DNA of 6,312 bases from DATJJW01 sp035491935. GTDB lineage: Bacteria; Pseudomonadota; Alphaproteobacteria; ATCC43930; CGMCC-115725. Under the pieces are notes generated by a model, which saw only the letters and a program-made list of their open reading frames with translations, was not told the DNA's origin and ran no database searches. Positions 5,313 to 6,312 of this stretch are shown one piece after another. The stretch is from contig DATJJW010000306.1 in assembly GCA_035491935.1 (NCBI GenBank), forward strand, positions 1 to 6,312, read 5' to 3'. Made by a program: the position numbers and the translations under genes. Each line of letters opens with the position of its first letter. Position 1 is the first letter of the stretch.

Positions 5313-5924
5313 ATGCTGTATCAGGTGACGTGGTTGGGGGTCCGCATCGGCACGCCGAACGCGGCGGGCACGGTGGGCGCTTGGGTTCGGGATGCAGGCT
5401 TGAAGGGCCGTTTCCTCGCCTGCTGGCAATCGGAATTCGGCGTGCTCAACCAAGTGCTGGTGCTTCAGGGCTATGAGGATGCGGCGGCATTGGCCGAAGA
5501 TCGGGAGCGTATCGCCCAGTCGGACGAGCGCTACGGCATCGGCGACGGGCTGCAGAGCATCGCCACCGCGTCCTGCCGGCCGATGGACCTGTTCGGGCCG
5601 CTGCAGCCGGGGGAGGTGGGGCCGATCTTCGAGGTGCGCTCCTACGTGCTGCGGGCGGGTGCGCTGCCGGAGATGATGGAACGCTGGGGCCGGGTGCTGC
5701 CCGGCCGCATGGCCTATTCGAAGCCGCTGATCGTCATGCACACCATGGACGGCACGGGTCCGCGCCTCATCCATATCTGGCCTTATGCCTCCATCGAAGA
5801 GCGCGAGCGTATCCGCTCGGAAGCGGCCAAGGCGGGGGTCTGGCCGGTCAAGGGGGCGCCGGGCAGCCTGCTGTCGCAGCAGAGCGAGATTTTCGTGCCG
5901 GGTCCGGTCTCGCCGATCCGCTAG
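5313..5924 (+). CDS. NIPSNAP-family protein with two alpha/beta-barrel repeats
   Basis: This is a 203-residue protein without signal peptide. The C-terminal half is a recognisable NIPSNAP domain: FEVRSYVLRAGALPEMMERW (106-125) with its E-x-R-x-Y strand, followed by PRLIHIWPYASIEERERIRSEAAK (150-173), the typical H-x-W-x-Y plus arginine-rich helix. The N-terminal half (MLYQVTWLGV..., then QVLVLQGYEDAAALAEDRERIAQ at 47-69) has the same strand-helix pattern in a more diverged form, so the chain is a two-repeat dimeric alpha/beta-barrel. Bacterial members often sit in catabolic operons, but their biochemical role is poorly defined. The frame extends upstream to a TTG at 5259, but the ATG at 5313 is preceded by AGGGAGAGGG and begins where the fold begins. 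The stop is 25 bases before the aldehyde dehydrogenase start, so the two are likely one operon. Function is inferred from context only. Confidence 0.87.
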   Translation: MLYQVTWLGVRIGTPNAAGTVGAWVRDAGLKGRFLACWQSEFGVLNQVLVLQGYEDAAALAEDRERIAQSDERYGIGDGLQSIATASCRPMDLFGPLQPGEVGPIFEVRSYVLRAGALPEMMERWGRVLPGRMAYSKPLIVMHTMDGTGPRLIHIWPYASIEERERIRSEAAKAGVWPVKGAPGSLLSQQSEIFVPGPVSPIR

Positions 5925-5949
5925 GCCGTCACATATGGAGGAGCCAGTT

Positions 5950-6312
5950 ATGGGCGAGTGCTATCGTCGGGATTTGTATATCGATGGGCGCTGGGTGGCG
6001 GCCTCGGATGGGGCGCGGCTGCCGGTGATCTGTCCGGCGACGGAAGCGGTGCTGGCGGAGGTTGCGGCGGCAAGCGTAGCGGATACCGATGCGGCGGTCG
6101 CTGCGGCGCGCCGGGCTCTCGACGGCGCCTGGGGGCAGGTTGGCGGGGCGCAGCGCGGCCGGCTGTTGAACAAGCTGGCCGATCTGGTCGAGCGCGATGC
6201 CTTGAAGCTCGCGCGCATCGAGGCGGCCAATGTCGGCAAGCCGGTGGGCGAGCCCAGCCATATCGACATCCCGACCGGCATCGCGACCTTGCGCACTTTC
6301 GCCGGCTGGGCC
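5950..6312 (+). CDS. Aldehyde dehydrogenase family protein, N-terminal part (runs off right edge)
   Basis: The 121 codons visible encode the beginning of an NAD(P)-dependent aldehyde dehydrogenase, normally about 480-500 residues. Typical landmarks are LYIDGRWVAASDG (9-21), a CPATEAVLAEVAAAS segment (28-42) corresponding to the usual NPATGEVLA, the helix DTDAAVAAARRALDG (45-59), and RGRLLNKLADLVERDALKLARIEAANVGKPVGE (69-101). The last visible residues, LRTFAGWA, are the usual approach to the substrate-tunnel region. The catalytic Cys, Glu and Rossmann-fold cofactor residues lie outside the window. GGAGGAG at 5937-5943, six bases before the ATG at 5950, fixes the start; an in-frame ATG at 5935 overlaps that site and is unlikely. 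The enzyme would oxidise an aldehyde to its acid in the cytosol. A semialdehyde from ring cleavage is plausible given the FAH gene nearby, but the substrate cannot be told. Confidence 0.93.
   Translation, partial: MGECYRRDLYIDGRWVAASDGARLPVICPATEAVLAEVAAASVADTDAAVAAARRALDGAWGQVGGAQRGRLLNKLADLVERDALKLARIEAANVGKPVGEPSHIDIPTGIATLRTFAGWA

Noticed and set aside
5929..6296. Minus-strand open frames opposite the aldehyde dehydrogenase
   Set aside because: They are antisense to a gene with clear aldehyde dehydrogenase motifs, and their translations are Arg/Ala/Pro-rich without recognisable domains.

Overview
The window is GC-rich in its genes, with G/C-heavy third codon positions and strong Shine-Dalgarno sites (AAGGAGG, GGGAGG, GGAGGAG). 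The families present are NMT1/SsuA-like periplasmic binding proteins, a LysR regulator, an FAH-type hydrolase, a NIPSNAP protein and an aldehyde dehydrogenase. Together they suggest an accessory catabolic locus of a Gram-negative proteobacterium, most likely an alphaproteobacterium. The taxon is inferred from style and gene content only, as there is no rRNA or other marker.

Layout: two divergent gene sets flank an AT-rich control region of about 490 bases (4826-5312). The minus-strand set reads from the centre leftwards: a small cupin protein (GTG start, 4825-4346), a binding protein with a twin-arginine-like signal (4310-3177), a paralogous binding protein with a Sec-like signal (3103-1952), a LysR-type regulator (1836-910), an FAH-family hydrolase/isomerase (868-83), and the first 23 codons of a further gene that runs off the left edge (71-1). 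The plus-strand set is a two-domain NIPSNAP-family protein (5313-5924) followed 25 bases later by the N-terminal quarter of an aldehyde dehydrogenase (5950 to the right edge). All minus-strand gaps are short (11-115 bases), so the six genes could be one transcript. The 115-base gap before the regulator is the likeliest place for a second promoter.

Working model (inference): the two secreted binding proteins capture a small organic substrate, possibly aromatic or a related acid. The LysR protein senses it or an intermediate. The FAH enzyme, aldehyde dehydrogenase, NIPSNAP protein and cupin carry out steps of its breakdown. FAH-type hydrolases/isomerases and semialdehyde dehydrogenases occur together in meta-cleavage pathways such as homoprotocatechuate degradation, but nothing here fixes the substrate. 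No permease or ATPase is visible, so the binding proteins must use a transporter outside the window or serve another role.

The most noteworthy points are the tandem binding proteins with different export signals, a possible ATGA-to-ATGA mini-ORF relay plus stem-loop between them, a GC-rich island carrying a 7-bp inverted repeat inside the AT-rich divergent control region, and a cupin with altered metal-ligand positions. No mobile element, CRISPR array, tRNA or rRNA was seen.
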